From NCBI RefSeq assembly GCF_009811795.1, contig NZ_BLJE01000007.1:105252-169251 (forward strand): a stretch of DNA of 64,000 nucleotides, given 5' to 3'. The notes below the pieces were generated by a model that searched no databases, was not told the DNA's origin, and saw only the letters and a program-made list of their open reading frames with translations. The position numbers and the translations under genes were made by a program. This document shows positions 8,159 to 16,666 of this stretch, piece by piece. Source of the stretch: Litoreibacter roseus (lineage in GTDB: Bacteria; Pseudomonadota; Alphaproteobacteria; Rhodobacterales; Rhodobacteraceae). Position 1 is the stretch's first letter. The number at the start of each line of letters is the position of its first letter.

Positions 8159-9754
8159 ATGACACAAGACGTTCGACTTTCAATCGAAGGCATAACCAAG
8201 GAATTTGGCGGCGTGCCAGCCGTGTCCGAGGCAAGGTTTTCGGTTGGCGCTGGAGAGACGTTGGTTCTACTGGGCGAGAATGGCGCGGGCAAATCGACAC
8301 TTATGAAAGTGCTCGCTGGCGTGTATCCACTAGGCACCTATGCTGGATCGTTTCGTCTGGACGGGGTTGAGGCCCAGTTTCGAAACGTCCGTGAAGCCGA
8401 ACAGAACGGGGTCGTTCTGGTTCCCCAAGAGCTTCACGTTGCCCCCAACCTTTCGATCGCTGAAAACATCTTGATGGGAATGCTGCCAACGCGCTTTGGC
8501 ATTGTCGACCGGGCGAAAGCCCGCCAAAAGGCAAAGCAATGTCTCGATTTTTTCGAACTTGATGTCGACCCAGATGTGCCAGCCAAAAGCCTAAGCGCGT
8601 CAGAACAACGGTTAATCATGATATCGGCTGCCTTGGCGAAGTCAGCAGCCAAGGTTTTGATCCTCGATGAGCCGACAGCATCACTCACAGATGGCGAGGC
8701 GGAGCACCTTTTTGAGAAGATGGAGCAGGTGCGCGCTACAGGCGTGGCTACCATCTACATTACACACCGCCTCGATGAAATCGAACGGGTCTGTGATCGG
8801 GCCGTGGTCATGCGCAATGGGGCGGTCGTTTTAGAAACACCGGATGTGCAAGGGCGGCGCAGCGAGTTTATCCGCGCGATGATCGGACATGATCCTGCAG
8901 TTGACGCGTCGCTAAACCGCGCGGCGCCGGGCGCAGAGATCCTTGAGGTTCGTGATCTTTGGGTCCGAGGCAGCTCCGCCACAAGTAAGCCCCATGTCTG
9001 CGGCGTTTCGCTCAGCGCGCGCGCCGGCGAGATCCTCGGCCTTTTCGGCTTGGTCGGCGCAGGCCGGACCGAGCTTGCGAGCGCCGTGTTCGGGGCATGG
9101 CGGGGCGACGTGACTGGCGATGTGCGCATTAACGGCGTCGCAGGGCGGCCGACATCACCTGGTGAAGGGATTGCGCGCGGGGTCGGCATGCTGACCGAAG
9201 ACCGGAAACGCTCTGGCCTGATCGAAGGCCAGTCCGTTTTGCGCAATATCAGCGCAGCCAGCCTTGGGCGCGTCTGCAAGGCGGGCGTGATCCATTCCAA
9301 GAACGAACGAGCGCGTGCCGAATCCTTGGCCAGGGACCTGGACCTGCGGCCGCCAAATATCGACGCAATGGTCGAGAATTTTTCGGGCGGCAATCAGCAA
9401 AAGATCATGCTCGCGCGCTGGATGGCTACAGACCCGGATCTACTCATCGTGGATGAGCCGACCTACGGCGTCGATGTCGGTGCGCGCTACGCGATTTACG
9501 AACGCCTCAGGGCCCTTTCGAAGGACGGCACGGCGATCCTGATGATCTCCAGTGACATCGAAGAGATTATGCATGAAGCAGACCGCATTCTTGTTATGTA
9601 CAAAGGCCAGATCGCAGGTGAATTCGAGCCAGGCGTGTCGCGTCGTGAGCTTATGGCGGCGGCGACCGGCGAAACGCACGTTCCTTCGTTTGATGCCGTC
9701 CCAACTACCATTCCGTTCAAACAAGAGAAACAGAAGATTGGAGTCGCGATATGA
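8159..9754 (+). CDS. Sugar ABC transporter ATP-binding protein (two ATPase domains)
   Basis: A 531-residue tandem ATPase of the XylG/RbsA type that energises sugar import at the inner membrane. The first domain has Walker A GENGAGKST (near residue 40), the degenerate signature LSASEQ and Walker B LILDEPTASL; the second has a degenerate nucleotide loop GLVGAGRTE, signature FSGGNQQK and LLIVDEPTYGVDVGA. Asymmetry of this kind is normal for the family. Its final codons overlap the permease start by ATGA. Confidence 0.94.
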   Translation: MTQDVRLSIEGITKEFGGVPAVSEARFSVGAGETLVLLGENGAGKSTLMKVLAGVYPLGTYAGSFRLDGVEAQFRNVREAEQNGVVLVPQELHVAPNLSIAENILMGMLPTRFGIVDRAKARQKAKQCLDFFELDVDPDVPAKSLSASEQRLIMISAALAKSAAKVLILDEPTASLTDGEAEHLFEKMEQVRATGVATIYITHRLDEIERVCDRAVVMRNGAVVLETPDVQGRRSEFIRAMIGHDPAVDASLNRAAPGAEILEVRDLWVRGSSATSKPHVCGVSLSARAGEILGLFGLVGAGRTELASAVFGAWRGDVTGDVRINGVAGRPTSPGEGIARGVGMLTEDRKRSGLIEGQSVLRNISAASLGRVCKAGVIHSKNERARAESLARDLDLRPPNIDAMVENFSGGNQQKIMLARWMATDPDLLIVDEPTYGVDVGARYAIYERLRALSKDGTAILMISSDIEEIMHEADRILVMYKGQIAGEFEPGVSRRELMAAATGETHVPSFDAVPTTIPFKQEKQKIGVAI

Positions 9755-10899
9755 ATGGGCTTGCCCTTAGCAAAACCGACGTTGGCAAAGGGCTGATTAC
9801 CTGGTCGAGCCTTGCGTCTAAACAGGCGCTTGCGATGGTTGGCGTGTTCCTAGTTCTGGTGATCACGTTCCAGATCATGTCCGATGGATTGTTTCTGACG
9901 CCGCGCAATTTAACCTTGCTGATGCGTCAGGGCGCGATCGTATCGATCGTCGCGATGGGTGTCGCCATTTTGATCATCAAAGGCGAGATTGACCTGTCGA
10001 CCGGCAGCGCCGTCTATCTCTGCGGCGTTGCCGCGGCATTAATGCAGACCAAACTTGGCCTGCCAGTTGTGCCAACGGTCGTCTTGACCATTTTGTGCGG
10101 CATCGTTCTGGGAGCATGGCAAGGTGTTTGGGCTGTCGTTCTCGGGGTGCCTTCATTTGTCGTTACACTCGCGGGCCTGCTCGCGTTCCGTGGCACCGGT
10201 TACTACCTCACTGATGCGGCCACCTTGGCACCGATGTCTCCAAGCTACACGGCGTTGAGCGAGGGCTTTGTGTCAATCCCGATGACCTACACTATACTGG
10301 GTGCAGTTTGGCTTTTGAGTTCAGCTTATCTCTTAATGACGGCTCGGCAAAGCCATGCATCAACTCCAGTAATCCCCCTGGTAGTCTTGACTGCAGTGAT
10401 CGGCGTCAGCGCGTGGATCTTTGTCGGCTATCGCGGCATTCCGAACGCCGTTTTGTGGGTCGCCGTCTGTTTCGCGATCCTTTGGTTCCTGATGGATCGC
10501 ACGGCGTATGGTCGGAACTCCTACTTGATTGGCTCCAATCATGAAGCGGCGCGACTAGCCGGCATTCCAATCAAAAAGTATCTGCTGTCCGGCTTTGTGC
10601 TCATGGGGGTTCTTTATGGCGTCGCCGCCACCCTTATGACCGCGCGGCTCAGTGCGTCGACGCCGACATCTGGCCTCTATCTGGAGCTCGACGCGATCGC
10701 CGCCGCCGTGATTGGCGGGATATCGCTCCGCGGTGGGATTGGCAAGGTCGGAGGCGCACTGGTTGGCGCAGCCCTGCTTGTCACTATCGATAACGGGATG
10801 AGCATCCTGAACATCTCGACCTTCGTCCAGATGATGGTCAAGGGCATGGTTCTGCTCTTGGCACTCGCAGCGGACGTCACACTGAACAAAAAGAAATGA
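9751..10899 (+). CDS. Sugar ABC transporter permease (XylH type)
   Basis: A 382-residue membrane protein with about ten hydrophobic segments, as in XylH (longer than RbsC). The conserved EAA-like region GSNHEAARLAGIPIKKY lies near residue 265 and the C-terminal GGISLRGGIGKVGGALVGA motif near residue 325, both typical of the BPD_transp_2 family. Starts by ATGA overlap with the ATPase gene; its stop overlaps a possible start of the dehydratase gene. Confidence 0.93.
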   Translation: MNGLALSKTDVGKGLITWSSLASKQALAMVGVFLVLVITFQIMSDGLFLTPRNLTLLMRQGAIVSIVAMGVAILIIKGEIDLSTGSAVYLCGVAAALMQTKLGLPVVPTVVLTILCGIVLGAWQGVWAVVLGVPSFVVTLAGLLAFRGTGYYLTDAATLAPMSPSYTALSEGFVSIPMTYTILGAVWLLSSAYLLMTARQSHASTPVIPLVVLTAVIGVSAWIFVGYRGIPNAVLWVAVCFAILWFLMDRTAYGRNSYLIGSNHEAARLAGIPIKKYLLSGFVLMGVLYGVAATLMTARLSASTPTSGLYLELDAIAAAVIGGISLRGGIGKVGGALVGAALLVTIDNGMSILNISTFVQMMVKGMVLLLALAADVTLNKKK

Positions 10900-10916
10900 C
10901 AAGGGACGCTGCAATC

Positions 10917-12092
10917 ATGAACCCAAGAGACATCTCTTCGCCTGACCGCCTGCTCAAAATCAGATCGGTCGAAGCCTTTCCGATCAGCAGCCCGGTCAAA
11001 AACGGCCCTATTCTCGGCATAGGCCAACTGACCAAGCGCGAATCTGTGGTGGTCCGGATCGAAACCGAGGACGGGATCGTTGGTTACGGAGAAGCGCATC
11101 ACGGACGAGCCGCCGCATCGGTGGCACATCTGATCAACCACACTCTGCAACACTTCGCGGTCGGTAAGTCGGCGGCGGACGTGGTTGGGATTTGGGATGC
11201 CATCTATACGATGCAGCTTAAAAGCCACGGCATGGGTGCCGCGTCGAGCATCGGGATGAGCGGTATCGATCTGGCATTGTGGGACATACGCGGCAAGGCC
11301 GTCGGGTGGCCACTCTACCGGCTTCTGGGCGGCATGTCGCAGGACATTCCAGCCTATGCGGGTGGCGTTTCTCTGGGTTGGCAGCCGGCCGCGCAGCTTG
11401 TGGACGAAGTGCAAGCCGCGCTGGACGAAGGCTACAAAGCTGTGAAGCTTCGGGTTGGCGACAATCATGTGCGCGACGTGGAACGTGTTGCAGCGGTCCG
11501 GGCAGCCATCGGTGATGATGTGTCGATCATGGTCGACGCCAATACAAACTACGACGCGGCAACGTTCCGCCGCGCGTTGCCCGGCTTTGTCGCGCACGAT
11601 GTGTTCTGGATCGAAGAACCATTTGCGCCGCACGACATCGACAACTATCGCTTGGCGGCGCACCTTTCTTCGATCCCGCTGGCAGCCGGGGAAAATCACT
11701 ACACCCGCTTCGAGTTCAATCGCGTTATCGAAGACGGAAAGATCACGATACTACAGCCAGATGTCTCAAAAACCGGTGGGATCACTGAATCCATGCGCAT
11801 TGCGGCCGCCGCATCCGCGTGGAAAAGGATGATCTGCCCGCATACCTCGACCACGGGTCTCAACATGGCAGCCAGCGTGCATCTGCTCTGTGCCATCGAC
11901 AACGCCGGATACTTCGAAGGCGACGTCTCTGTCAGCAACCCGTTTCGAGATGAATTGACGAGCACGCCCTACATGGTTGGTGCCAACGGATGTGTCCGTC
12001 CGCTTGAGCAACCCGGGATCGGTGTCGAAGTCGACGAAGATTACCTGCGTGGCAATCCGACAACGGAGGGACTTTCCTATGCTGCACATTGA
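10917..12092 (+). CDS. Enolase-superfamily enzyme (mandelate racemase/muconate lactonizing type)
   Basis: A probable acid-sugar dehydratase or epimerase of 391 residues. N-terminal capping domain (about 1-130) is followed by a TIM barrel with Lys177-x-Arg179, metal-ligand segments Asp207 (MVDANTNY), EEP at 233-235 and Glu259 (AGENHY), and the Asp282/His309 dyad (QPDVSKTGG, CPHTSTTG) of the mandelate racemase subgroup. The second Lys of the common KxK motif is Arg. The ATG at 10917 has AAGGGA ten bases upstream; an earlier ATG at 10896 overlaps the permease stop and would add seven residues. Its 3' end overlaps the aldehyde dehydrogenase start by 14 bp. Substrate unknown. Confidence 0.88.
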   Translation: MNPRDISSPDRLLKIRSVEAFPISSPVKNGPILGIGQLTKRESVVVRIETEDGIVGYGEAHHGRAAASVAHLINHTLQHFAVGKSAADVVGIWDAIYTMQLKSHGMGAASSIGMSGIDLALWDIRGKAVGWPLYRLLGGMSQDIPAYAGGVSLGWQPAAQLVDEVQAALDEGYKAVKLRVGDNHVRDVERVAAVRAAIGDDVSIMVDANTNYDAATFRRALPGFVAHDVFWIEEPFAPHDIDNYRLAAHLSSIPLAAGENHYTRFEFNRVIEDGKITILQPDVSKTGGITESMRIAAAASAWKRMICPHTSTTGLNMAASVHLLCAIDNAGYFEGDVSVSNPFRDELTSTPYMVGANGCVRPLEQPGIGVEVDEDYLRGNPTTEGLSYAAH

Positions 12093-13539
12093 TGCATTCG
12101 TACCTGGCGATAGTCCATGCCTCGTGATCGGAGACAGCTGGATACACGCAGATCAGCGCGAATATGTTCCAGTCATAAACCCCGCGACTGAAGAGACTGT
12201 TTGTCATGCACCGGTTGCGACAGCGGATGATATTCAGCTGGCTATCGCCACCTCTGTGCAAGGATTTGAAACGTGGCGCAGAACGCTGCCGATTGACCGG
12301 TCGCGTGTGCTGCGCGGTGCAGCGGAACGGATCCGCGAGCGCGCAGACGACATCGCGAGGCTCATGACACTCGAGCAAGGCAAACCCCTGGCCGAGGCGC
12401 GTGCGGAGACGCTGTCCACAGCAGACCTCTTCGAGTGGTTCAGCGAGGAGGCGCGCCGCTCTTACGGGCGTATTGTAGCGAGTCAGGTGCCTGGCGTTGC
12501 GCTCAATGTGATGGCCGAACCGATTGGGCCTGTGGCTGCTTTCACAGCCTGGAACTTTCCGATGGTGGTTCCTGGCAGAAAGATCGCAGCGGCCATCGCT
12601 GCAGGATGTTCGATAATCATTAAACCGTCGGAGGAAACACCTCTCTGTGTCGTCGAAATAGCGCGCTGCCTCCGCGATGCCGGGCTGCCCAATGGTGTTT
12701 TGGCCGTTCTCTACGGTGATCCGGCGCAAATATCCGAGACGCTGCTGGCCGCTCCTGAGATCCGCAAGGTCGCGATCACGGGGTCTACCCGGGTCGGTAA
12801 GATTCTTGCACGGCTTGCTGCCGACACGATGAAACCCGGCACCTACGAGCTGGGTGGTCACAGCCCAGTTCTGGTCTTTGGCGATTCGGATGCCGAGGGT
12901 GCCGCGGCCCAGCTTGCCGTGGCGAAATACAGGAACGCGGGGCAGGTCTGCACCTCGCCGTCACGCTTTTTTGTGCATCGTGACATCGTAGAATCGTTCA
13001 CCGAAAGCTACCTTGCCCACGTCGACAAGATCGTCGTTGGCGATGGTCTCCAGGACGGTGTGGCGATGGGGCCGCTGTCGAATGAACGCCAGTTGCTACA
13101 TATCGTGGACCTGGTTTCGGACGCTGTGACGCATGGCGCGCAGCTGGCCGCAGGCGGTCATCGTATTGGCAATACCGGCTATTTCTATGAGCCTACCGTT
13201 CTTTTGAACGTGCCTGATACCGCTCGCATCATGCGTGAAGAGCCATTCGGTCCAGTGACGGCCATTCAGACCTTCGACACTACAGATGACGCGATTGCCA
13301 AGGCCAACATGCTCGACGTTGGCCTAGGGAGTTACGTGTTCTCGTCCTCGCCCGAGACAATGATCCGTGTTGCCGGTGAGCTGCAAGCGGGGATGGTGGG
13401 TGTGAATACCTGTTTGATCGCCCATCACGAGGCCCCCTTCGGCGGCGTCAACCAAAGCGGATATGGTCGAGAGGGTGGGATCGAAGGGCTGGACGCGTAC
13501 CAAATCAAGAAACTTGTCGCGGCCAGGGCCGTGGCCTGA
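12079..13539 (+). CDS. NAD(P)-dependent aldehyde dehydrogenase (semialdehyde type)
   Basis: An aldehyde dehydrogenase of 486 residues, the normal family length, probably acting on a semialdehyde or ketoglutarate-semialdehyde-like intermediate. Catalytic Glu257 (YELGGHSP) and Cys291 (NAGQVCTSP) are present, as is AFTAWNFPM (oxyanion Asn). The start at 12079 is preferred because ACGGAGGG lies at 12063-12070 and because the upstream extension overlaps the preceding gene without similarity to the family. SSADH-like residues suggest oxidation of a short carbon-chain semialdehyde; the pairing with a dehydratase resembles non-phosphorylative sugar-acid pathways. Confidence 0.92.
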   Translation: MLHIDAFVPGDSPCLVIGDSWIHADQREYVPVINPATEETVCHAPVATADDIQLAIATSVQGFETWRRTLPIDRSRVLRGAAERIRERADDIARLMTLEQGKPLAEARAETLSTADLFEWFSEEARRSYGRIVASQVPGVALNVMAEPIGPVAAFTAWNFPMVVPGRKIAAAIAAGCSIIIKPSEETPLCVVEIARCLRDAGLPNGVLAVLYGDPAQISETLLAAPEIRKVAITGSTRVGKILARLAADTMKPGTYELGGHSPVLVFGDSDAEGAAAQLAVAKYRNAGQVCTSPSRFFVHRDIVESFTESYLAHVDKIVVGDGLQDGVAMGPLSNERQLLHIVDLVSDAVTHGAQLAAGGHRIGNTGYFYEPTVLLNVPDTARIMREEPFGPVTAIQTFDTTDDAIAKANMLDVGLGSYVFSSSPETMIRVAGELQAGMVGVNTCLIAHHEAPFGGVNQSGYGREGGIEGLDAYQIKKLVAARAVA

Positions 13540-13567
13540 AAACGAAGTTACACGGAGGAATTTAGAG

Positions 13568-14668
13568 ATGAAACTTGGAATGTTCATGATGCCGCTGCAC
13601 CCGCCGCATCGCCCGATGCACGAAACCTACGACGAAGATCTTGCCAAGGTCGTGCACGCTGACAAGGTGGGATTTGACGAGGTCTGGATCGGCGAGCACT
13701 TCACCGCATCGACCGAGCCGATTGCCAATGCAATGACGTTTCTTGCCGCGGCGCTGCCGTTGACCAAGAACATCATGCTTGGCACCGGCGTTGTGAATCT
13801 GCCGAACCATAACCCGGTGATCGTGGCGGCTGAGGCGGCACAGTTCGACCACATGGCCAAAGGCCGCTTCCTCTTCGGGATCGGTCCTGGCGGGCTTGCC
13901 AGCGATTTTGAGGTTTTTGGCAACGAAGATCCCGAGGCGCGCGGCGAAAAGATGCTCGAGGCGTATGAGGCGATACGCTACATCTGGGCCAATGATCCGC
14001 CGTATCGCTTCCAGGGCAAGCACTACAACTTCCACATCACTGAAAACATCATTCCCGAAATGGGTATCGGCTTTATGCCCAAGCCTTATCAGAACCCGGC
14101 CCCCGATATCGGGCTGAGCGCGATGAGCCCGTTTTCCGGCAGTGTGAAACAGGCGGCCAGAAAAGGTTGGAGCCCGATTTCGGCAAACTTCGTGCCCGAA
14201 TACAGCGTAGCCAGTCACTGGAAAAAATTCCTTGAAGGCTGCGAAGAGGCAGGGATAGCTCCAGACGGCAATCGGTGGCGTGTCGCCCGCAACATCATTA
14301 TCGCGGACAGCGATTCCGAGGCCGAAGACCTCGCTCACGATCCAATGGGCAGCACGCACTATTACTTCGATTATCTGTGGAAAGCCCTGTGCGGTGCGAA
14401 TTACAGCGTAGCAATGAAGCCCGATCCAAAGATGGCCGATGAAGATGTAAAGCTGGACGATGTCATCTCGCAACTGGTGATCTACGGCAGCAAGGAGACT
14501 GTAACGGAGAAGTTGATCGCCTTCCGCGAAAACGTTGGGCCGTTTGGAACGCTCTTGCAGGCCGCGGTCGATGGGTCCGGCAAAAACGGTGATGCGGAAC
14601 GCCGAACAATGGCAGCGATGTCTGATTTTGTCATGCCGCGCCTGGCGGGAGCACTGGTTGATGCCTAG
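13568..14668 (+). CDS. Luciferase-like (LLM) flavin-dependent monooxygenase
   Basis: A 366-residue bacterial-luciferase-fold enzyme that would use reduced FMN and oxygen. It starts MKLGMFMMPLHPPHRP, with family segments FDEVWIGEHF, IMLGTGVVNLPNHNP and GRFLFGIGPGG. The start codon at 13568 has GGAGG ten bases upstream. It overlaps the flavin reductase gene by 8 bp, which argues for a two-component oxygenase. Closest family reading is the limonene-1,2-monooxygenase/alkanal group, but members act on very diverse substrates, including sulfonates and aldehydes; the co-operon sugar importer hints at a sugar-like or small polar substrate. Confidence 0.9.
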   Translation: MKLGMFMMPLHPPHRPMHETYDEDLAKVVHADKVGFDEVWIGEHFTASTEPIANAMTFLAAALPLTKNIMLGTGVVNLPNHNPVIVAAEAAQFDHMAKGRFLFGIGPGGLASDFEVFGNEDPEARGEKMLEAYEAIRYIWANDPPYRFQGKHYNFHITENIIPEMGIGFMPKPYQNPAPDIGLSAMSPFSGSVKQAARKGWSPISANFVPEYSVASHWKKFLEGCEEAGIAPDGNRWRVARNIIIADSDSEAEDLAHDPMGSTHYYFDYLWKALCGANYSVAMKPDPKMADEDVKLDDVISQLVIYGSKETVTEKLIAFRENVGPFGTLLQAAVDGSGKNGDAERRTMAAMSDFVMPRLAGALVDA

Positions 14669-15218
14669 CGCGGAGCATATTGAATCGAGCGCTAATTCCG
14701 CCGATGCGTACGGCGAAGCAGTGGAGGGATTTCGGCATGCCATGTCGAAATACCCCGCAACAGTGAACGTTATTACGACCGGATCCGGCGAGGCGCGGCG
14801 AGGCTTCACTGCTACAGCTGTTTTCAGTGCGACGATGGATCCGCCTGCCATTGGGATTTGTGTTAACAAGTCCGTCGATGCGCATGACGCGCTTAGGCCG
14901 GACTCGTCCTTCTGCGTGAATGTTCTGGCGGTGGAGCAGCAAGGTATCGCCAACCGCTTTGCAGCACGTGATGGGTCGAAAGGGGCCAGCCGGTTCGAAC
15001 ACGATACATGGGACATTCTCGTCACAGGATCGCCATGCCTCCGCGGTGCCTTGGCGAATGTGGATTGCAAGGTGTCCCAGTTCATCGACATCGGGACGCA
15101 CACGCTGATCCTCGGTGACGTGGTGAGCGTCCGGTCCGATCGTGTTCAAAACCCCTTGTTGTATTTTGACCGTGGGTTCCGGCAGTTGGCGACCGAAAGC
15201 TTGGAAATGGGAGAGTAA
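14661..15218 (+). CDS. NAD(P)H:flavin reductase (FMN-reductase domain)
   Basis: A 185-residue split-barrel flavin reductase, the partner that supplies reduced FMN to the LLM oxygenase. Visible motifs: FRHAMSKYPATVNVITT, GFTATAVFSATMDPPAIGIC (flavin-binding) and the C-terminal LLYFDRGFR. The ATG at 14661 overlaps the oxygenase stop; the longer frame upstream is inside the oxygenase gene and does not fit the family. Overlap implies coupled translation of the two components. Confidence 0.9.
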   Translation: MPSAEHIESSANSADAYGEAVEGFRHAMSKYPATVNVITTGSGEARRGFTATAVFSATMDPPAIGICVNKSVDAHDALRPDSSFCVNVLAVEQQGIANRFAARDGSKGASRFEHDTWDILVTGSPCLRGALANVDCKVSQFIDIGTHTLILGDVVSVRSDRVQNPLLYFDRGFRQLATESLEMGE

Positions 15219-15220
15219 GA

Positions 15221-15937
15221 ATGAAGCGGGTCGATAACCAGGTGACGAAGACAATTTCGAACCTTGTTCATTTCCTCAATCAACGAGGATACGAGCCAGG
15301 CGAACGTCTGCCATCCGAGCGGATATTGGCGGAGCGGTTTGAAGTCACACGCGGCGTTATCCGAGAGGCGTTGATGTCGCTTGAGTTGATGCGCTACATC
15401 CAGCGGCGCCCGAATTCGGGCATCTTCATGCGGGCCGAAGACGAGGCGGAAACCAGTATCGAAGCGCTGGTGATGTACTCGAACATCGGTATCCCCTTTG
15501 GACATGACACTGATCTGCAATGTCTCGAAGTCAGACGTTTGCTTGAAGTGCAGGCAGTGCGGATCGCGTGCGAACGTCGAACAGATGAAGACTTGGCAGA
15601 GCTAACGCGCATTGCAGAGGTTGCAGCCCACAGCACGGGAGATGGCTCGGATCTGTCAAAGCTGGACTACGACTTCCATATGCAGATATTCGAGGCCACT
15701 CAGAACAAGGTGCTCGTGCAACTTGTGACGCCGTTCTACCTGATGTCCGAGATGCGGCGGGAACGCTTCTTTCGCAACAAGGAGAATTTCTTGAATAGTC
15801 ACCAGCAGCACCTGCAACTGATTGATGCAATAGCCGCGCGTGACACAAAGGCGGCGGCTGGCCTCATGGATCGGCACATTGGCAATGTCGAAAGCTATTT
15901 TGGCGCATCTGAGGATGCCGAAGAATTCGCTGACTAG
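15221..15937 (+). CDS. FadR-subfamily GntR transcriptional regulator
   Basis: A 238-residue regulator with an N-terminal winged helix (about 8-70; PGERLPSERILAERFEVTRGVIREAL) and an all-helical FCD effector domain (about 95-225). FCD proteins usually bind carboxylates or sugar acids. It lies two bases after the flavin reductase gene, within the operon, and a matching palindrome is at 7000-7012 before the first gene. I infer autoregulated repression relieved by a pathway intermediate. Confidence 0.93.
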   Translation: MKRVDNQVTKTISNLVHFLNQRGYEPGERLPSERILAERFEVTRGVIREALMSLELMRYIQRRPNSGIFMRAEDEAETSIEALVMYSNIGIPFGHDTDLQCLEVRRLLEVQAVRIACERRTDEDLAELTRIAEVAAHSTGDGSDLSKLDYDFHMQIFEATQNKVLVQLVTPFYLMSEMRRERFFRNKENFLNSHQQHLQLIDAIAARDTKAAAGLMDRHIGNVESYFGASEDAEEFAD

Positions 15938-15964
15938 CGCGAACGGCAAAAGGGAGGCCCAATC

Positions 15965-16621
15965 ATGTTTTTTGGTGGATCATTTGACGTCGTATCGCGC
16001 GTCGAACCGGTCAGACAGCTTGCGTCGACAGAAGAGATTATCGCGGAATGTAGTGCGGGGCAAATGTTCATCCTGGTGGACAACCCGGATCGTGAAAATG
16101 AGGGCGATCTGGTGATCGCCGGCGCTTATGCAACACAGAGCGCAATCGCCTTTATGGCGCGGCTTGGGCGCGGCTTGATCTGCGTTGCCGTGCCTGGCGC
16201 GGTCGCGGACCGGTTTGAGTTAGCGTTCCAAGACAGTAGCAATGTAGGCGAAGGCTATACCGCGTTCACAACGTCAATCGACGCAAGATACGGGATTACA
16301 ACTGGGATATCCGCACAGGACCGGGCGGCAGCCATCGATATCTTGAACGATCCGGAAAAAAGTGCCGCCGATATTGTCACCCCGGGTCACATTTTTCCTC
16401 TGGTCGCAAAAAGCGGCGGTGTACTCGAACGCCCCGGCCATACGGAAGCGAGTGTTGATCTCGCCAAGGCCGCGGGTGCCGGTGAGACCGCCGTAATCTG
16501 CGAAATCCTTGGCGATGACGGCGAGCCCTTGCGCTTGCCTGCCCTGATCGACTTTGCGGGCAAGCACGGCATGAAGATCGGCACAATTGCGGACCTCATT
16601 GCATGGCGGGAAGCGCAGTGA
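15965..16621 (+). CDS. ribB: 3,4-dihydroxy-2-butanone-4-phosphate synthase
   Basis: Single-domain RibB of 218 residues that makes the four-carbon precursor of riboflavin from ribulose 5-phosphate. Active-site segments are intact: DRENEGDL, TTGISAQDR and the GHTEASVDL motif. There is no fused GTP cyclohydrolase II domain. The gene has AGGGAGG just before its ATG. Its position inside a catabolic operon with an FMN-dependent oxygenase, rather than with other rib genes, suggests a dedicated flavin supply. It could also merely be a second copy; the rest of the genome is not visible. Confidence 0.92.
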   Translation: MFFGGSFDVVSRVEPVRQLASTEEIIAECSAGQMFILVDNPDRENEGDLVIAGAYATQSAIAFMARLGRGLICVAVPGAVADRFELAFQDSSNVGEGYTAFTTSIDARYGITTGISAQDRAAAIDILNDPEKSAADIVTPGHIFPLVAKSGGVLERPGHTEASVDLAKAAGAGETAVICEILGDDGEPLRLPALIDFAGKHGMKIGTIADLIAWREAQ

Positions 16622-16666
16622 AGCTGTGCTTGGCACCACTCGACTAGGATTTGACGGCAGGCTGTC

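Noticed and set aside
13562..15103. Minus-strand open frame of 513 codons opposite the LLM and flavin reductase genes
   Set aside because: Antisense shadow of conserved enzymes; no recognisable motif or ribosome-binding site.
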